In this document: positions 37,306 through 46,250 of the stretch, in pieces | Position numbering within the stretch: the stretch's first letter is position 1 | Layout of the letters: each line of letters begins with the position of its first letter | Notes under the pieces: generated by a model | Told to the model about the DNA's origin: nothing | Database searches by the model: none | The model's input: the letters and a program-made list of their open reading frames with translations, nothing else | NCBI GenBank assembly: GCA_031549325.1 | Contig: JAVBQA010000030.1 | Coordinates: 1-64,000, forward strand | From: JAJDGF01 sp031549325 | GTDB lineage: Bacteria; Bacillota; Clostridia; Christensenellales; Aristaeellaceae | Direction: 5' to 3' | Length of the DNA: 64,000 nt | Translations under genes and position numbers: made by a program

Positions 37306-39138
37306 TTGACGGACGAGTTTGACTTGGTGGTGATCGGCGCGGGCCATGCGGGCTGCGAGGCGGCGCTGGCGGCTGCGCGGATGGGGCGGCGCGTGCTGCT
37401 GACCACGCTGAATCTGGACAGCGTCGCGCTGATGCCGTGCAACCCGGCGATCGGCGGCACGGCTAAGGGACATCTGGTGCGCGAGCTGGACGCGCTGGGC
37501 GGCGAGATGGGGCTCGCGATCGACGACACGCTGATCCAGTCCCGCATGCTGAACCTGGGCAAGGGCCCGGCGATGCACTCGCTGCGGGCGCAGGCGGACA
37601 AGAAGGCGTATCAGCGGCGGATGCAGAGCGCGGTGCTGAACCAAGCGGGACTGTGCCTCAGGCAGGCCGAGATCGCTCGCATTGAAGCGCGACAGGGCCG
37701 CGTGTCCTGTGTGCTCACCGGCACGGGGGAGCGCATTCCCTGCCGGGCGGTGGTGGTGGCCAGCGGGGTGTATCTGGGCAGCCGCACGGTGATCGGCGAG
37801 TTTTCGCAGTGCGCGGGGCCGCAAGGGCTGATGAACTGCCGCACGCTGGGCGAGTCCCTGACGGAACTCGGCTTCCCGCTCCGGCGGTTCAAGACCGGCA
37901 CGCCCGCGCGCATCGACGGGCGCACCATCGATTTTTCCAGGATGCAGCCCCAGCCGGGCGACGAGCCGGTGGTTCCGTTCTCGTTCATGACGCGGCGGCG
38001 GCTGAAGAACCGCGCGCTGTGCCACCTGACCTACACCACGCCCGAAACCCACGGCATCATCCTGGACAACCTGTCCCGCGCGCCCATGTACGCGGGGGGC
38101 ATTCACGGAACCGGCGCGCGCTACTGCCCGTCCATTGAAGACAAAGTGGTGCGCTTTCAGGACAAACAGCGCCATCCGATCTTTCTGGAGCCCGAGGGGC
38201 TCCAAACCGTCGAGTGGTACGTGCAGGGCATGTCCACCTCCATGCCGGAAAACATACAGCGCCGCATCTACCATAGCGTGCCCGGCCTCGAGCAGGCGAA
38301 AATCCTCCGGCTGGCCTACGCGATCGAGTATGACTGCATCGACCCCACGCAGCTGGACGGCGCGCTCGGCGCCAGGCAGATCGAGGGGCTTTGGTTCGCA
38401 GGACAGATCAACGGCACGTCCGGCTATGAAGAGGCCGCCGCCCAGGGGCTTTACGCCGGGCTGAACGCCGCGCTGTGGCTCCAGGGCAGAGATCCGCTGC
38501 TGCTCGGGCGGCAGGACGCCTACCTGGGCGTGCTGGCGGACGATCTCACCACCAAGGGCGTGGACGAGCCTTACCGCATGATGACCTCGCGGGCCGAGTA
38601 CCGGCTCACGCTGCGCCAGGACAACGCCGACCTGCGGCTGACCGAGCGCGCGCATCGGGCAGGGCTGGCCAGCGCCGCGCGGCTGCGGCGAATGGAGAAG
38701 AAGCGCCGGGACACCGAGGCGCTGACGGAGCTTCTGGCCGAGCGGCGGCTGTGCGAGCGGCTGCGGCGGCCCGAGGTGACGCTCTCTCAGCTGGCCGAAG
38801 ACAGCCCGGAGATCCTGGGTTTCCCCGCCGACGCCCGCGAGCAGGCAGAGCTGGGCGTCAAGTACGAAGGGTATCTTAGCAGGCAGGCCGCCGAGATCCG
38901 CCGGTTCGAGCGCACGGAGGCCCAAGTCCTGCCGGAGGGCGTCGACTACATGCAGATTGGCTCGCTTCGGATCGAGGCGCGCCAGAAGCTGCAGGCGCAG
39001 CGCCCGCGCTCGCTGGGGCAGGCGTCCCGGATTCCCGGCGTGTCGCCGGGCGACATCTCGGTGCTGATGGTCTACCTGGAAAAGCGGAGACGCACGCGAA
39101 TTGAAGATACAAACGGCATACAGGAGGAATCACCATGA
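37306..39138 (+). CDS. mnmG: tRNA uridine-5-carboxymethylaminomethyl modification enzyme MnmG
   Basis: FAD enzyme (610 aa) that with MnmE modifies U34 of tRNA. The FAD motif is VIGAGHAGCEAALAAARMG, then CNPAIGGTAKGHLVRE, the signature NCRTLGESLTELGFPLRR-like stretch, and a C-terminal helical domain ending GVSPGDISVLMVYL. Translation most likely begins at TTG 37306, 4 nt past GGAGG, since no closer ATG exists and the FAD motif begins there. mnmE is not adjacent. It overlaps the next gene by 4 nt. Confidence 0.94.
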   Translation: MTDEFDLVVIGAGHAGCEAALAAARMGRRVLLTTLNLDSVALMPCNPAIGGTAKGHLVRELDALGGEMGLAIDDTLIQSRMLNLGKGPAMHSLRAQADKKAYQRRMQSAVLNQAGLCLRQAEIARIEARQGRVSCVLTGTGERIPCRAVVVASGVYLGSRTVIGEFSQCAGPQGLMNCRTLGESLTELGFPLRRFKTGTPARIDGRTIDFSRMQPQPGDEPVVPFSFMTRRRLKNRALCHLTYTTPETHGIILDNLSRAPMYAGGIHGTGARYCPSIEDKVVRFQDKQRHPIFLEPEGLQTVEWYVQGMSTSMPENIQRRIYHSVPGLEQAKILRLAYAIEYDCIDPTQLDGALGARQIEGLWFAGQINGTSGYEEAAAQGLYAGLNAALWLQGRDPLLLGRQDAYLGVLADDLTTKGVDEPYRMMTSRAEYRLTLRQDNADLRLTERAHRAGLASAARLRRMEKKRRDTEALTELLAERRLCERLRRPEVTLSQLAEDSPEILGFPADAREQAELGVKYEGYLSRQAAEIRRFERTEAQVLPEGVDYMQIGSLRIEARQKLQAQRPRSLGQASRIPGVSPGDISVLMVYLEKRRRTRIEDTNGIQEESP

Positions 39139-40838
39139 CGACAAAGCTGGCCAAACTGCTCGCGCTCGGGCTGTGCCTTTTGATGCTCCTTCCGGCCCTG
39201 GCGCTGGCCACCGAAACCGGCGCCACCCCCAACCCCACGCAGACGCCAAAACCCACGCCCACTCCGCGCGTGACCGCCACGCCGCGCCCCGTGGTGCTGG
39301 CGACTGGCGCGCCCACGTTCGGCTCGATGGATCCGGCGGATCTGCCCAAAAAGGCCGCGGAGATCAAGTGCAAGTTCAAGATGAGCGAGGGCAAGCCCCT
39401 GCCGATGCTGGACAGCAAGCTCAGCACCGCTTGGAAGAACAAGAAAGCCAAGGCCAAGATCCAGATCACGCTGCCTGCGGGCGAAGTGGCCGGCGGCCTG
39501 TACATCGAGTGGGGCAAGAAGCCGGGCGAGTTCACCATCGCCGAGTTCGACGCGGGCGACCAGGAGATCGCCAGCACCGGGCGCAACATCAGCTACATCG
39601 GGCTGGTAAATTTCTACCCGCTCACCAGCGAGACCCGCAAGATCGTCATCACGTTCCAGGACAAGGGCACCGCCGTCTCCACGCTGCGCGTGTTCAGCGA
39701 GGGCGAGCTGCCCACCGGCATCCAGGACTGGAACAAGCCCGTCACCAAGGCCGACCTGCTGGTCGTGGCCGCGCATCAGGGCGATGAATTCCTGTTCTTC
39801 GGCGGCGCGATCCCCTATTACACGACGGTCGAGGGCAAGCAGGTGCAGGTGCTCTACATGGCCAACGGCGGCCGCGGCAGCTACAAAGAGGCGCTCAATG
39901 GGCTGTGGGCTTCCGGCCTTCGGAACTACCCGGAGTTTTTGGGCTTTCGGGACGTGAACGCCAAGACCCTCAAGGCGGCCTCCAAAGCCTGGAACGCCGA
40001 CAAGGTGCGCGAGGCGCTGGTGGATAAGATCCGGCGCTACAAGCCCGAGGTCGTGCTGAGCCATGACCTGAAGGGCGAGAACGGCGAGGGCGTGCACATG
40101 CTCACCGCCAACATCCTGAAGGAAGCCGTGGAGCAGGCCGCCGATCCCGCCAAGTACAAGAAATCCGCCGACAAGTATGGCGTCTGGCAAGCCCAAAAGC
40201 TGTACCTGCACCTGTACAACGAGAACACGGTGACCATGGACTGGGCCAGCAAGTTCATCGAGCTGGACAACCGGACCCCCTCCGAGATCGCCCGCGCTGG
40301 TTTCAACGCCAACAAATCCTTCAAGGCCAAGCTGAAGTATGAAGAGGGCGGCAAGTACGACAACGCCGCGTTTGGCCTGGCCTACAGCGATGTGGGACAG
40401 GATCAGGACAAGAAGGATTTGTTTGAGAACATCACCGAGAGCGCCGACGATTACCAGGATTCGCTGGAGCTGAACACCGATGACACTGAAAATGTGGATT
40501 ACTCCGAACCGCTGGACGGGGAAGAATCGCTGGACGATGAGCCGATGGACGACGCGGATGAGACGTTTGGCGCGGATCCGACCGATGGGCCGCTGGATTT
40601 GGACGGGGCGCTCGCGCAGACCGCCGGCACCACGCCGCCTCCCCCTGTCAATCCGCCCACCGATACCGCGCCCAAGGCGCCCGTGGATCCGCGCCTGATC
40701 GGGCTGCTGGTGGGCGTGCCCGCCGTGCTCGGCGGCAGCGCCTATGGCTACGGCGCCTACCGCAAGTTCGCCAAGAAGCAGCGCAAGGCCAAGCGAAAGG
40801 CGCAGCGCCTGGAGGGGAAGAAGACCGCGGACGTGTAG
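39135..40838 (+). CDS. Exported, membrane-anchored PIG-L deacetylase-like protein with discoidin-type domain
   Basis: Secreted protein (567 aa). A signal peptide (ends ALALA) is followed by a Thr/Pro-rich linker, a beta-sandwich-like region (about 60-190, LSTAWKNKKAKAKIQITLP), then a PIG-L/LmbE domain. The usual zinc motif AHPDDE is AHQGDE here, so the His and last Asp are kept but the catalytic aspartate is Gly. The later SHDLKGENGEGVHML keeps a His. The C-terminus has a long acidic linker, one membrane span and a basic tail. It overlaps mnmG by ATGA. It may bind or modify surface sugars rather than deacetylate. Confidence 0.75.
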   Translation: MTTKLAKLLALGLCLLMLLPALALATETGATPNPTQTPKPTPTPRVTATPRPVVLATGAPTFGSMDPADLPKKAAEIKCKFKMSEGKPLPMLDSKLSTAWKNKKAKAKIQITLPAGEVAGGLYIEWGKKPGEFTIAEFDAGDQEIASTGRNISYIGLVNFYPLTSETRKIVITFQDKGTAVSTLRVFSEGELPTGIQDWNKPVTKADLLVVAAHQGDEFLFFGGAIPYYTTVEGKQVQVLYMANGGRGSYKEALNGLWASGLRNYPEFLGFRDVNAKTLKAASKAWNADKVREALVDKIRRYKPEVVLSHDLKGENGEGVHMLTANILKEAVEQAADPAKYKKSADKYGVWQAQKLYLHLYNENTVTMDWASKFIELDNRTPSEIARAGFNANKSFKAKLKYEEGGKYDNAAFGLAYSDVGQDQDKKDLFENITESADDYQDSLELNTDDTENVDYSEPLDGEESLDDEPMDDADETFGADPTDGPLDLDGALAQTAGTTPPPPVNPPTDTAPKAPVDPRLIGLLVGVPAVLGGSAYGYGAYRKFAKKQRKAKRKAQRLEGKKTADV

Positions 40839-40923
40839 GGGGAGGGGGAGGACGATGCGGGGCGCTACCCCGCACCCCGCAAGGGCCTGAGGCCCTTGAC
40901 CCCAATAAGGAAATGAAAAGAAT

Positions 40924-40961
40924 AACGCTCCTGCAAGCACAAGGCTGGCAGGGGCGTTTTC
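40924..40961 (+). terminator. Terminator downstream of the PIG-L-like gene
   Basis: AACGCTCCTGC pairs with GCAGGGGCGTT and is followed by TTT. Confidence 0.65.
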
Positions 40962-40974
40962 ATTGCTAATGATG

Positions 40975-41026
40975 AGGTCTGGGAACAATGTCCCCAGCGA
41001 GGTGCGGGGCAGCGCCCCGCATCGTC
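40975..41026 (-). repeat. GC-rich intergenic palindromes next to capD-like gene
   Basis: CTGGGAAC...GTCCCCAG and GCGGGGCAGCGCCCCGC lie next to each other. The same pair occurs before ftsY. No gene is present. Confidence 0.5.
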
Positions 41027-41032
41027 CTCACC

Positions 41033-42949
41033 CTACCCGATCATCGCCTCGTCGGGCTTGGGTTCGGGCAGGCGGTAGGTGGGCACGAGCGCCTTGAGGG
41101 CGGTGCGCACCTGATCGGGGTGGTCGAGCGCGGCGGCGTGCAGCTTCTCCAGCTTCTGCTCGAAGACCGGCGGATCCAGCACGATGGGTTTGAGCACGAA
41201 GATCTTCTCGTGGTGGGTCTTGCCGAGGGAATCCTTTTCTTCGGACATCATCAGCTCCTCGTAGAGCTTCTCGCCGGGGCGCAGGCCGGAGATGACGATC
41301 CGAATGTCCTCTTCGGGCCTGTAGCCGGAGAGCCGGATCAGGTTTTTCGCCAGATCCATGATCCTCACGGGGGTGCCCATGTCCAGCACGAACACGTTGC
41401 CGGACTCGCCGATGGCGCCCGCCTGCAGCACCAGCTGCGCCGCCTCCGGTATGGTCATGAAATAGCGCGTGATGTCCGGGTGGGTGACGGTGATCGGGCC
41501 GCCCGCCTGGATCTGCTGCAGGAAGATGGGGATCACGCTGCCGTTGCTTCCGAGCACATTGCCAAAGCGCACGGCCATGTAGCGCGTTTTCGATTTCTTG
41601 GCCATGTATTGGATGACCATCTCGGTGGCTCTTTTCGTCGCGCCCATGACGTTGGTCGGATTGACGGCTTTGTCGGTGCTGAGCAGCACGAACCGTTCCA
41701 CGCCGTACTTGTCGGCGCAGTTGGCCACGTTCATCGTGCCAAACACGTTGTTTTTCACGGCCTCGGCCGGGCTGAACTCCATCAGCGGCACGTGCTTGTG
41801 GGCGGCGGCGTGAAACACCACCTGGGGCCGGTGTTCGCGGAACACGTCGTCCATGCGCGCGCCGTCGCGCACCGAGCCGATCAGCACCACCAGTTGCACG
41901 CTGTCCTTGTATTTGGCGCGCAGCTCGCCCTCGAGCTGGAACGCGTTGTTCTCATAGATGTCAAAGATGATGAGCGTTTGGGGGTGGAACGGCATGATCT
42001 GGCGGCACAGCTCCGAGCCGATCGAGCCGCCGCCGCCGGTGACCAGCACGGTCTTCCCGGTCAGGTAGCCCGAGATGGAGGCCATGTCGAGCTTGACTTC
42101 GTCGCGAAACAGCAAGTCTGAGATGTTCACGTCGCGCAGCTCGCCGATGTGCAGCTCGCCGCCGGTCACGTCGCGCTTGCCGGGCACCATCTTCAGCTTG
42201 CAGCTGGTGGCGGTGCAGGCGTCCATGATCTCGCGCAGACGCAGGTTGCTGGCCGACGGAATGGCCAGGATGATCTCGTCAATCTCGTATTTCTGGGCGT
42301 ACTCGGGGATGTTCACTACGCCGAACAGCACCGGCACCCGGCCGATGCGCGTGCCCGCCTTGGCGGGGTCGTCGTCCACGGCGATCACGGGCATCCCCTC
42401 GCGAAAGCCCCTGGCCTCCAGCTCGCGGATGGTGGCCGCGCCGGCCCAGCCCGCGCCCACGATCATCACGCGCCTTCTGTGATCCTTCTGGACTGCCCGG
42501 CTGGAAACGCCCACCTGGTTGATGATGCGCACCGAGAAGCGCGCCAGCCCCGCCAGCGTCACCATCAGGAACCACCAGATCAGGTAGATCGTGTTGGACT
42601 GGATGCGCAGGTTGTATTGCGGGAAAAATAAATGGGTGAAAACGCCCGCCAAGAAGGTCAGCCCTGTGCCCAGCAGCGTGCCCATCACGATGCGCACGGC
42701 CTCGTTCAGCCCGGCGTAGCGCCACAGGGCCTTGTACATCTTCATCGCGGCGAAGCTGCCCAGACACAGCGCCGTCATGATGGGCCACAGCCGGATGAAC
42801 CGGATCAAATACCGATCGTTCATGGTCATGTCCAGCTTTAGGTAGATCGCCAAAAACATGGACAGGTTGATGATCACGATGTCCAGCATGACTTGCATCG
42901 TGATCATGGAGAGCGCTTTCCAGGACCGCCCGGGCTTTTGTGGCTGCAT
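41033..42949 (-). CDS. Membrane nucleotide-sugar 4,6-dehydratase (CapD/WbpM-like)
   Basis: Polysaccharide-biosynthesis enzyme (638 aa), likely a UDP-GlcNAc 4,6-dehydratase or related. About four membrane helices (12-110) precede a CoA-binding-like domain and the catalytic Rossmann domain: VTGGGGSIGSELCRQI, then SYK-type site read as ATKRATEMVIQYMAKK (Met replaces Tyr, as in CapD-type enzymes). ATG 42949 has AGGAG nearby. It is divergent from the pdxY-like gene with overlapping promoters. Likely used for capsule or teichoic-like glycan. Confidence 0.87.
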   Translation of the reverse strand: MQPQKPGRSWKALSMITMQVMLDIVIINLSMFLAIYLKLDMTMNDRYLIRFIRLWPIMTALCLGSFAAMKMYKALWRYAGLNEAVRIVMGTLLGTGLTFLAGVFTHLFFPQYNLRIQSNTIYLIWWFLMVTLAGLARFSVRIINQVGVSSRAVQKDHRRRVMIVGAGWAGAATIRELEARGFREGMPVIAVDDDPAKAGTRIGRVPVLFGVVNIPEYAQKYEIDEIILAIPSASNLRLREIMDACTATSCKLKMVPGKRDVTGGELHIGELRDVNISDLLFRDEVKLDMASISGYLTGKTVLVTGGGGSIGSELCRQIMPFHPQTLIIFDIYENNAFQLEGELRAKYKDSVQLVVLIGSVRDGARMDDVFREHRPQVVFHAAAHKHVPLMEFSPAEAVKNNVFGTMNVANCADKYGVERFVLLSTDKAVNPTNVMGATKRATEMVIQYMAKKSKTRYMAVRFGNVLGSNGSVIPIFLQQIQAGGPITVTHPDITRYFMTIPEAAQLVLQAGAIGESGNVFVLDMGTPVRIMDLAKNLIRLSGYRPEEDIRIVISGLRPGEKLYEELMMSEEKDSLGKTHHEKIFVLKPIVLDPPVFEQKLEKLHAAALDHPDQVRTALKALVPTYRLPEPKPDEAMIG

Positions 42950-42985
42950 GTGGTGTGCTCCTGTGATGGTTGTTATTTCGTAGTT

Positions 42986-43014
42986 ATTATACCATTCTTG
43001 CGCCTGCCGCGCAA
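42986..43014 (-). promoter_or_regulatory. Promoter of the CapD-like gene, overlapping the divergent promoter
   Basis: Minus strand TTGCGC (43009-43014), 17 bp, TATAAT (42986-42991). Its -35 lies inside the other promoter's spacer. Confidence 0.7.
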
Positions 43015-43026
43015 CTGTGGTATAAC
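42998..43026 (+). promoter_or_regulatory. Promoter of the PdxY-like kinase gene, overlapping the divergent promoter
   Basis: Plus strand TTGCGC (42998-43003), 17 bp, TATAAC (43021-43026). TTGCGC and its inverted copy at 43009-43014 make a palindrome; the two polymerases could not both bind. Confidence 0.65.
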
Positions 43027-43047
43027 CATAGGGATGGGGTGATGCAC

Positions 43048-43797
43048 ATGAAAAAAGCGCCAAGAGCGCTGGTGTTGATGGATCTGTGCGCCATGGGGCG
43101 CTGCTCGCTGTCGGTGGCCGTTCCGGTGCTGTCCGCCATGGGGGTGCAGGCCTGCGCGCTGCCCACCATGCTGCTCAGCGCCCACACCGGGTTTGCCGCC
43201 CCGGAAAAGCTCCCTGTGGACGGCTGGTTCGAACGGGCGCTGATGGCGCTCGCGGATGAGCCGTTTGACGCGGTGTATGTCGGATATCTCGCAAGCGATG
43301 CGCAGATTTCGGGCATCGAGCGCTTCTGGGCATTGCGTAAAGACCGGCCGTATCTGTTGGTGGATCCGGCGATGGCCGACCACGGCAGGCTGTATTCCGG
43401 GATCGGGCAGAGCCGCCCGCAGGCGCTGACGCCGCTGCTGGCGCTGGCCGACCTGGCGACGCCCAACCAGACCGAGCTCATCATGCTGGGCGGCGCGGAC
43501 GCGCTGCTGGCGCTTGGGTGCCGGGCGGTGCTGACCACGGGCGGCGGGCGGAACACCTGCCTGTCGCGGGGCGCGCAACCGGTCGGCGTGCCCTACGAAG
43601 AGCTGCCCGGCGAGTATCCGGGCACCGGCGATCTGTTCGCCTCGGCGCTGCTGGGCTCCCTGCTGAACGGGCAAGACATGGAGCGCGCCATCTCCCGCGC
43701 CGCGGCCTTTGTCCAAACCGCCATTGAGCGCACAAATGCCGCGGGCGCAGACCCGCGGCACGGCGTGGCGTTTGAGCAAGTCCTCCGGCACATTTGA
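43048..43797 (+). CDS. PdxY-like pyridoxamine kinase
   Basis: Ribokinase-fold kinase (249 aa) with the PdxY/ThiD layout: LMDLCAMGRCSLSVAVP at the start, LATPNQTELIML in the middle, and the catalytic aspartate in GTGDLFASALLG. It likely phosphorylates pyridoxal or pyridoxamine for PLP supply. ATG 43048 follows GGGATGGGG by 8 nt; ATG 43042 is a second choice. The promoter is close, leaving a leader of only about 9-15 nt. Confidence 0.83.
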   Translation: MKKAPRALVLMDLCAMGRCSLSVAVPVLSAMGVQACALPTMLLSAHTGFAAPEKLPVDGWFERALMALADEPFDAVYVGYLASDAQISGIERFWALRKDRPYLLVDPAMADHGRLYSGIGQSRPQALTPLLALADLATPNQTELIMLGGADALLALGCRAVLTTGGGRNTCLSRGAQPVGVPYEELPGEYPGTGDLFASALLGSLLNGQDMERAISRAAAFVQTAIERTNAAGADPRHGVAFEQVLRHI

Positions 43798-43812
43798 GCC
43801 GAATGCTGGATT

Positions 43813-43868
43813 CTTCAAGGGGGCATGTCCCCTGAGCGGGGGCGCGGGGGACAGCGCTCCCGCGTCGC
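43813..43868. repeat. GC-rich intergenic palindromes between convergent genes
   Basis: GGGGGCATGTCCCC and GGGGGACAGCGCTCCC-type arms fill the gap ahead of a TTTTTT run facing scpA. No gene is present. Confidence 0.4.
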
Positions 43869-43874
43869 TTTTTT

Positions 43875-44591
43875 CTACGCCGCCTTTTTCACCCGGATGT
43901 CCTGGTAAGTGCCCTTTTGCACCAGCTTCACGCGGTTGAGCTTGAGCAGCTCCAGCAGGGCCAGGAACATGCTGATGACCTCGTCCTTGTCGGGGGCGTC
44001 CTCGAACAGCTCGCGGAACAGCACCTCGCCCGCGCGCAGCCGCAGCTGGATGCGCGCCATGCAGGAATGCATGGGGTAGTGGTCCCGCTTCACCTCGCGG
44101 GGCTCGTGGCTCGAGTGCTCGCGCGCCTCGACGCGCATCAGCACATGGGCGAAGGCGCGGCTCAGCTGGTCCAGCGTCATGGCGTTCAGCTCGAAGGTGG
44201 GGGGCGGCAGCGGATACTCCTCGGGGAGCTTGGTGATGAGCAGCTTGGCCTCGGTTTCCAGGCGCTGCATGTCCTGGCTCAGTTCCTTGAACTGCTTGTA
44301 CTCGGTGAGCTGACGGATCAGCGCCTGCTCGGGGGACTCCTCTTCCTCGTCCTCGCGGGGCGGCACGGGCAGCAGCGCGCGCGACTTGATCTCAAGCAGC
44401 GTGGCGGCCATCTGCAGGAACTCGCTGGCGCTGTCCATGTCCAGGGCAGACAGATCCTCGATGGAGGCCAGGTACTGCTCGGTGATCTCGCTGAGGAAAA
44501 TCTCGGTGATCTGGATCTTGGCGCGCGAAATCAGCGTGAGCAGCAGGTCCAGCGGCCCGTCAAATTGCTTGAGGGAAACGACGTAGGGCAT
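43875..44591 (-). CDS. scpA: Segregation and condensation protein A
   Basis: Kleisin (238 aa) that bridges the heads of SMC. It starts YVVSLKQFDGPLDLLLTLI, then has a middle acidic-rich helix region and a C-terminal winged helix. ATG 44591 follows GGAGA. It is the last gene of an SDR-M50-scpA operon. The partner scpB is not in this window, so it may lie elsewhere. Confidence 0.93.
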   Translation of the reverse strand: MPYVVSLKQFDGPLDLLLTLISRAKIQITEIFLSEITEQYLASIEDLSALDMDSASEFLQMAATLLEIKSRALLPVPPREDEEEESPEQALIRQLTEYKQFKELSQDMQRLETEAKLLITKLPEEYPLPPPTFELNAMTLDQLSRAFAHVLMRVEAREHSSHEPREVKRDHYPMHSCMARIQLRLRAGEVLFRELFEDAPDKDEVISMFLALLELLKLNRVKLVQKGTYQDIRVKKAA

Positions 44592-44605
44592 GTTTTCGGA
44601 TCTCC

Positions 44606-45289
44606 TTAAGCCAACGCCATGGAGGCGAAGAACTGCGACATCAGGTTGATGATCGGCCACAAAATGTGCAGATGGATGAAGTTCAGATAGCGGCTGATCA
44701 GCCCGGTGCGGTTCAGGATCAGCAACAGAGCCATTCCGGCATAGGAGGCCTGCTGGGAGGTGAACAGCGGGCGCTTGAGGGCCAGATCGTTCAGCACATG
44801 GTAGCCGTCCAGCGGGGGAATCGGGATCAGGTTGAAGAAAGCCAGCGTCAGGTTGACCGTGACGAAGGCATAGAGCATCTCCATCGCATAGCCCACCGCC
44901 GGGCTGCTCGAGCGGGTGGCGACCTGGATCCACAGCGTGAAGAAGATCACAATCAGCGCCGCGACAAACAGGATCATGTTGGCCGTTATGCCCGCGATGG
45001 ACACGATCAGGTCGTCGCGCCGGTAGCTCTTGAAGTTGCGGGGATTCACCGGCACGGGTTTCGCCCAGCCCATGCCCAGCAGCAGCATGGACAGAAGGCC
45101 CAGCGGATCCATGTGCTTGATTGGGTTGAGGGTGAGCCTGCCCAGCATGTAGGCGGTCGGATCGCCGCAGCGGTAAGCCGCATAGGCGTGGGCGGCCTCG
45201 TGAAACGACAGCGAAAACAGGATCGCGGGCAGGTTGATCAACAGCTGCATCAAAAATGCCTGCGGATCTTCGATCAGTCCAAACAGCAT
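44606..45289 (-). CDS. Site-2 protease family (M50) membrane metallopeptidase
   Basis: Intramembrane zinc protease (227 aa) of the small M50 group, with about six hydrophobic stretches. The zinc motif is HEAAHAYAAYRCGDP (HExxH near residue 30), and the second ligand region is NLIPIPPLDGYHVL (DG motif). AAGGAGA lies before ATG 45289. It lies between an SDR gene and scpA in one operon; its target protein is unknown. Confidence 0.88.
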   Translation of the reverse strand: MLFGLIEDPQAFLMQLLINLPAILFSLSFHEAAHAYAAYRCGDPTAYMLGRLTLNPIKHMDPLGLLSMLLLGMGWAKPVPVNPRNFKSYRRDDLIVSIAGITANMILFVAALIVIFFTLWIQVATRSSSPAVGYAMEMLYAFVTVNLTLAFFNLIPIPPLDGYHVLNDLALKRPLFTSQQASYAGMALLLILNRTGLISRYLNFIHLHILWPIINLMSQFFASMALA

Positions 45290-45304
45290 GGCGTTCTCCT
45301 CTTT

Positions 45305-46105
45305 TTACGGTTGTTTGCCGATATATGCCAGAATGCCGCCATCCACATACAGGATGTGGCCGTTCACAAAATTGCTGGCGTCGCTGGCCAGGAAGACGGC
45401 CGGCCCCATCAGGTCATCGGTGGTGCCCCAGCGCTCGGCGGGCGTCTTGGCGATGATGAACTGGTCGAAGGGGTGCCGTTGGCCGTCCGGCTGGCGCTCC
45501 CGCAGCGGCGCGGTCTGCGGGGTCTCGATGTAGCCCGGGCCGATGCCGTTGCACTGGATGTTGTGCTTGCCGTACTCAGAGCAGATGTTTCTCGTCAGCA
45601 TCTTCAGGCCGCCCTTGGCCGCCGCGTAGGCCGACACCGTCTCGCGCCCGAGCTCGCTCATCATGGAGCAGATGTTGATGATCTTGCCGTGCCCTTTCCT
45701 GATCATCGAGGGGATCACGGCCTTGCTCAGGATGAATGGCGCGTTCAGATCCACGTCGATCACCTGCCGGAATTCCTCGGCGGTCATCTCGGTCATGGGG
45801 ATGCGCTTGATGATGCCCGCGTTGTTCACCAGGATGTCGATCACGCCGACCTCTTGCTCGATGCGCGCGACCATCTGCTGCACCTGCCCCTCGTCGGTCA
45901 CGTCGCACACGTAGCCGCGGGCCTCGATGCCGTCCTTATGATAGCTGTCCAGCCCCTTGTCCACCAGGTCCTGCTTGATGTCGTTGAACACGATGCGCGC
46001 GCCCGCGCCATGAAGCGCTTTCGCGATCGCGAAACCAATGCCATATGATGCGCCCGTCACTAGCGCGACTTTGCCGTCCAGGCGGAATCTGTTCATGCAG
46101 TCCAT
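45305..46105 (-). CDS. SDR-family oxidoreductase, gluconate 5-dehydrogenase-like
   Basis: NAD(P)-dependent short-chain dehydrogenase (266 aa). Cofactor motif is TGASYGIGFAIAKAL, then NNAGIIKR; the catalytic Ser is in CSMMSEL, Tyr-Lys in SAYAAAKGG. The closest known group is gluconate 5-dehydrogenase or KduD-like enzymes acting on keto sugars. Start 46105 is preferred because GAGGGGG lies 8 nt upstream. It heads the operon with the M50 protease and scpA, an odd mix. Confidence 0.86.
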   Translation of the reverse strand: MDCMNRFRLDGKVALVTGASYGIGFAIAKALHGAGARIVFNDIKQDLVDKGLDSYHKDGIEARGYVCDVTDEGQVQQMVARIEQEVGVIDILVNNAGIIKRIPMTEMTAEEFRQVIDVDLNAPFILSKAVIPSMIRKGHGKIINICSMMSELGRETVSAYAAAKGGLKMLTRNICSEYGKHNIQCNGIGPGYIETPQTAPLRERQPDGQRHPFDQFIIAKTPAERWGTTDDLMGPAVFLASDASNFVNGHILYVDGGILAYIGKQP

Positions 46106-46141
46106 GTCCAATGGCCCCCTCTAGTTGTTGCTCTTTGTTTC

Positions 46142-46170
46142 ATTCTACCAAAGAAATGCGCCGCTGTCAC
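46142..46170 (-). promoter_or_regulatory. Promoter of the SDR-M50-scpA operon
   Basis: Minus strand GTGACA, 17 bp, TAGAAT, about 40-65 bp before the start. Confidence 0.6.
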
Positions 46171-46203
46171 GCACGGCAGGTAAAGATTGTGGTGACGACA
46201 AAA

Positions 46204-46231
46204 GCGGCCACATCTGAAAAGATGTGGCCGC
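46204..46231 (-). terminator. Terminator of the DUF1292 gene
   Basis: Perfect 12-bp stem GCGGCCACATCT with its complement around GAAA. The minus strand ends in CTTTT. Confidence 0.75.
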
Positions 46232-46250
46232 GGTTTGTGTCCCTCAGGAC

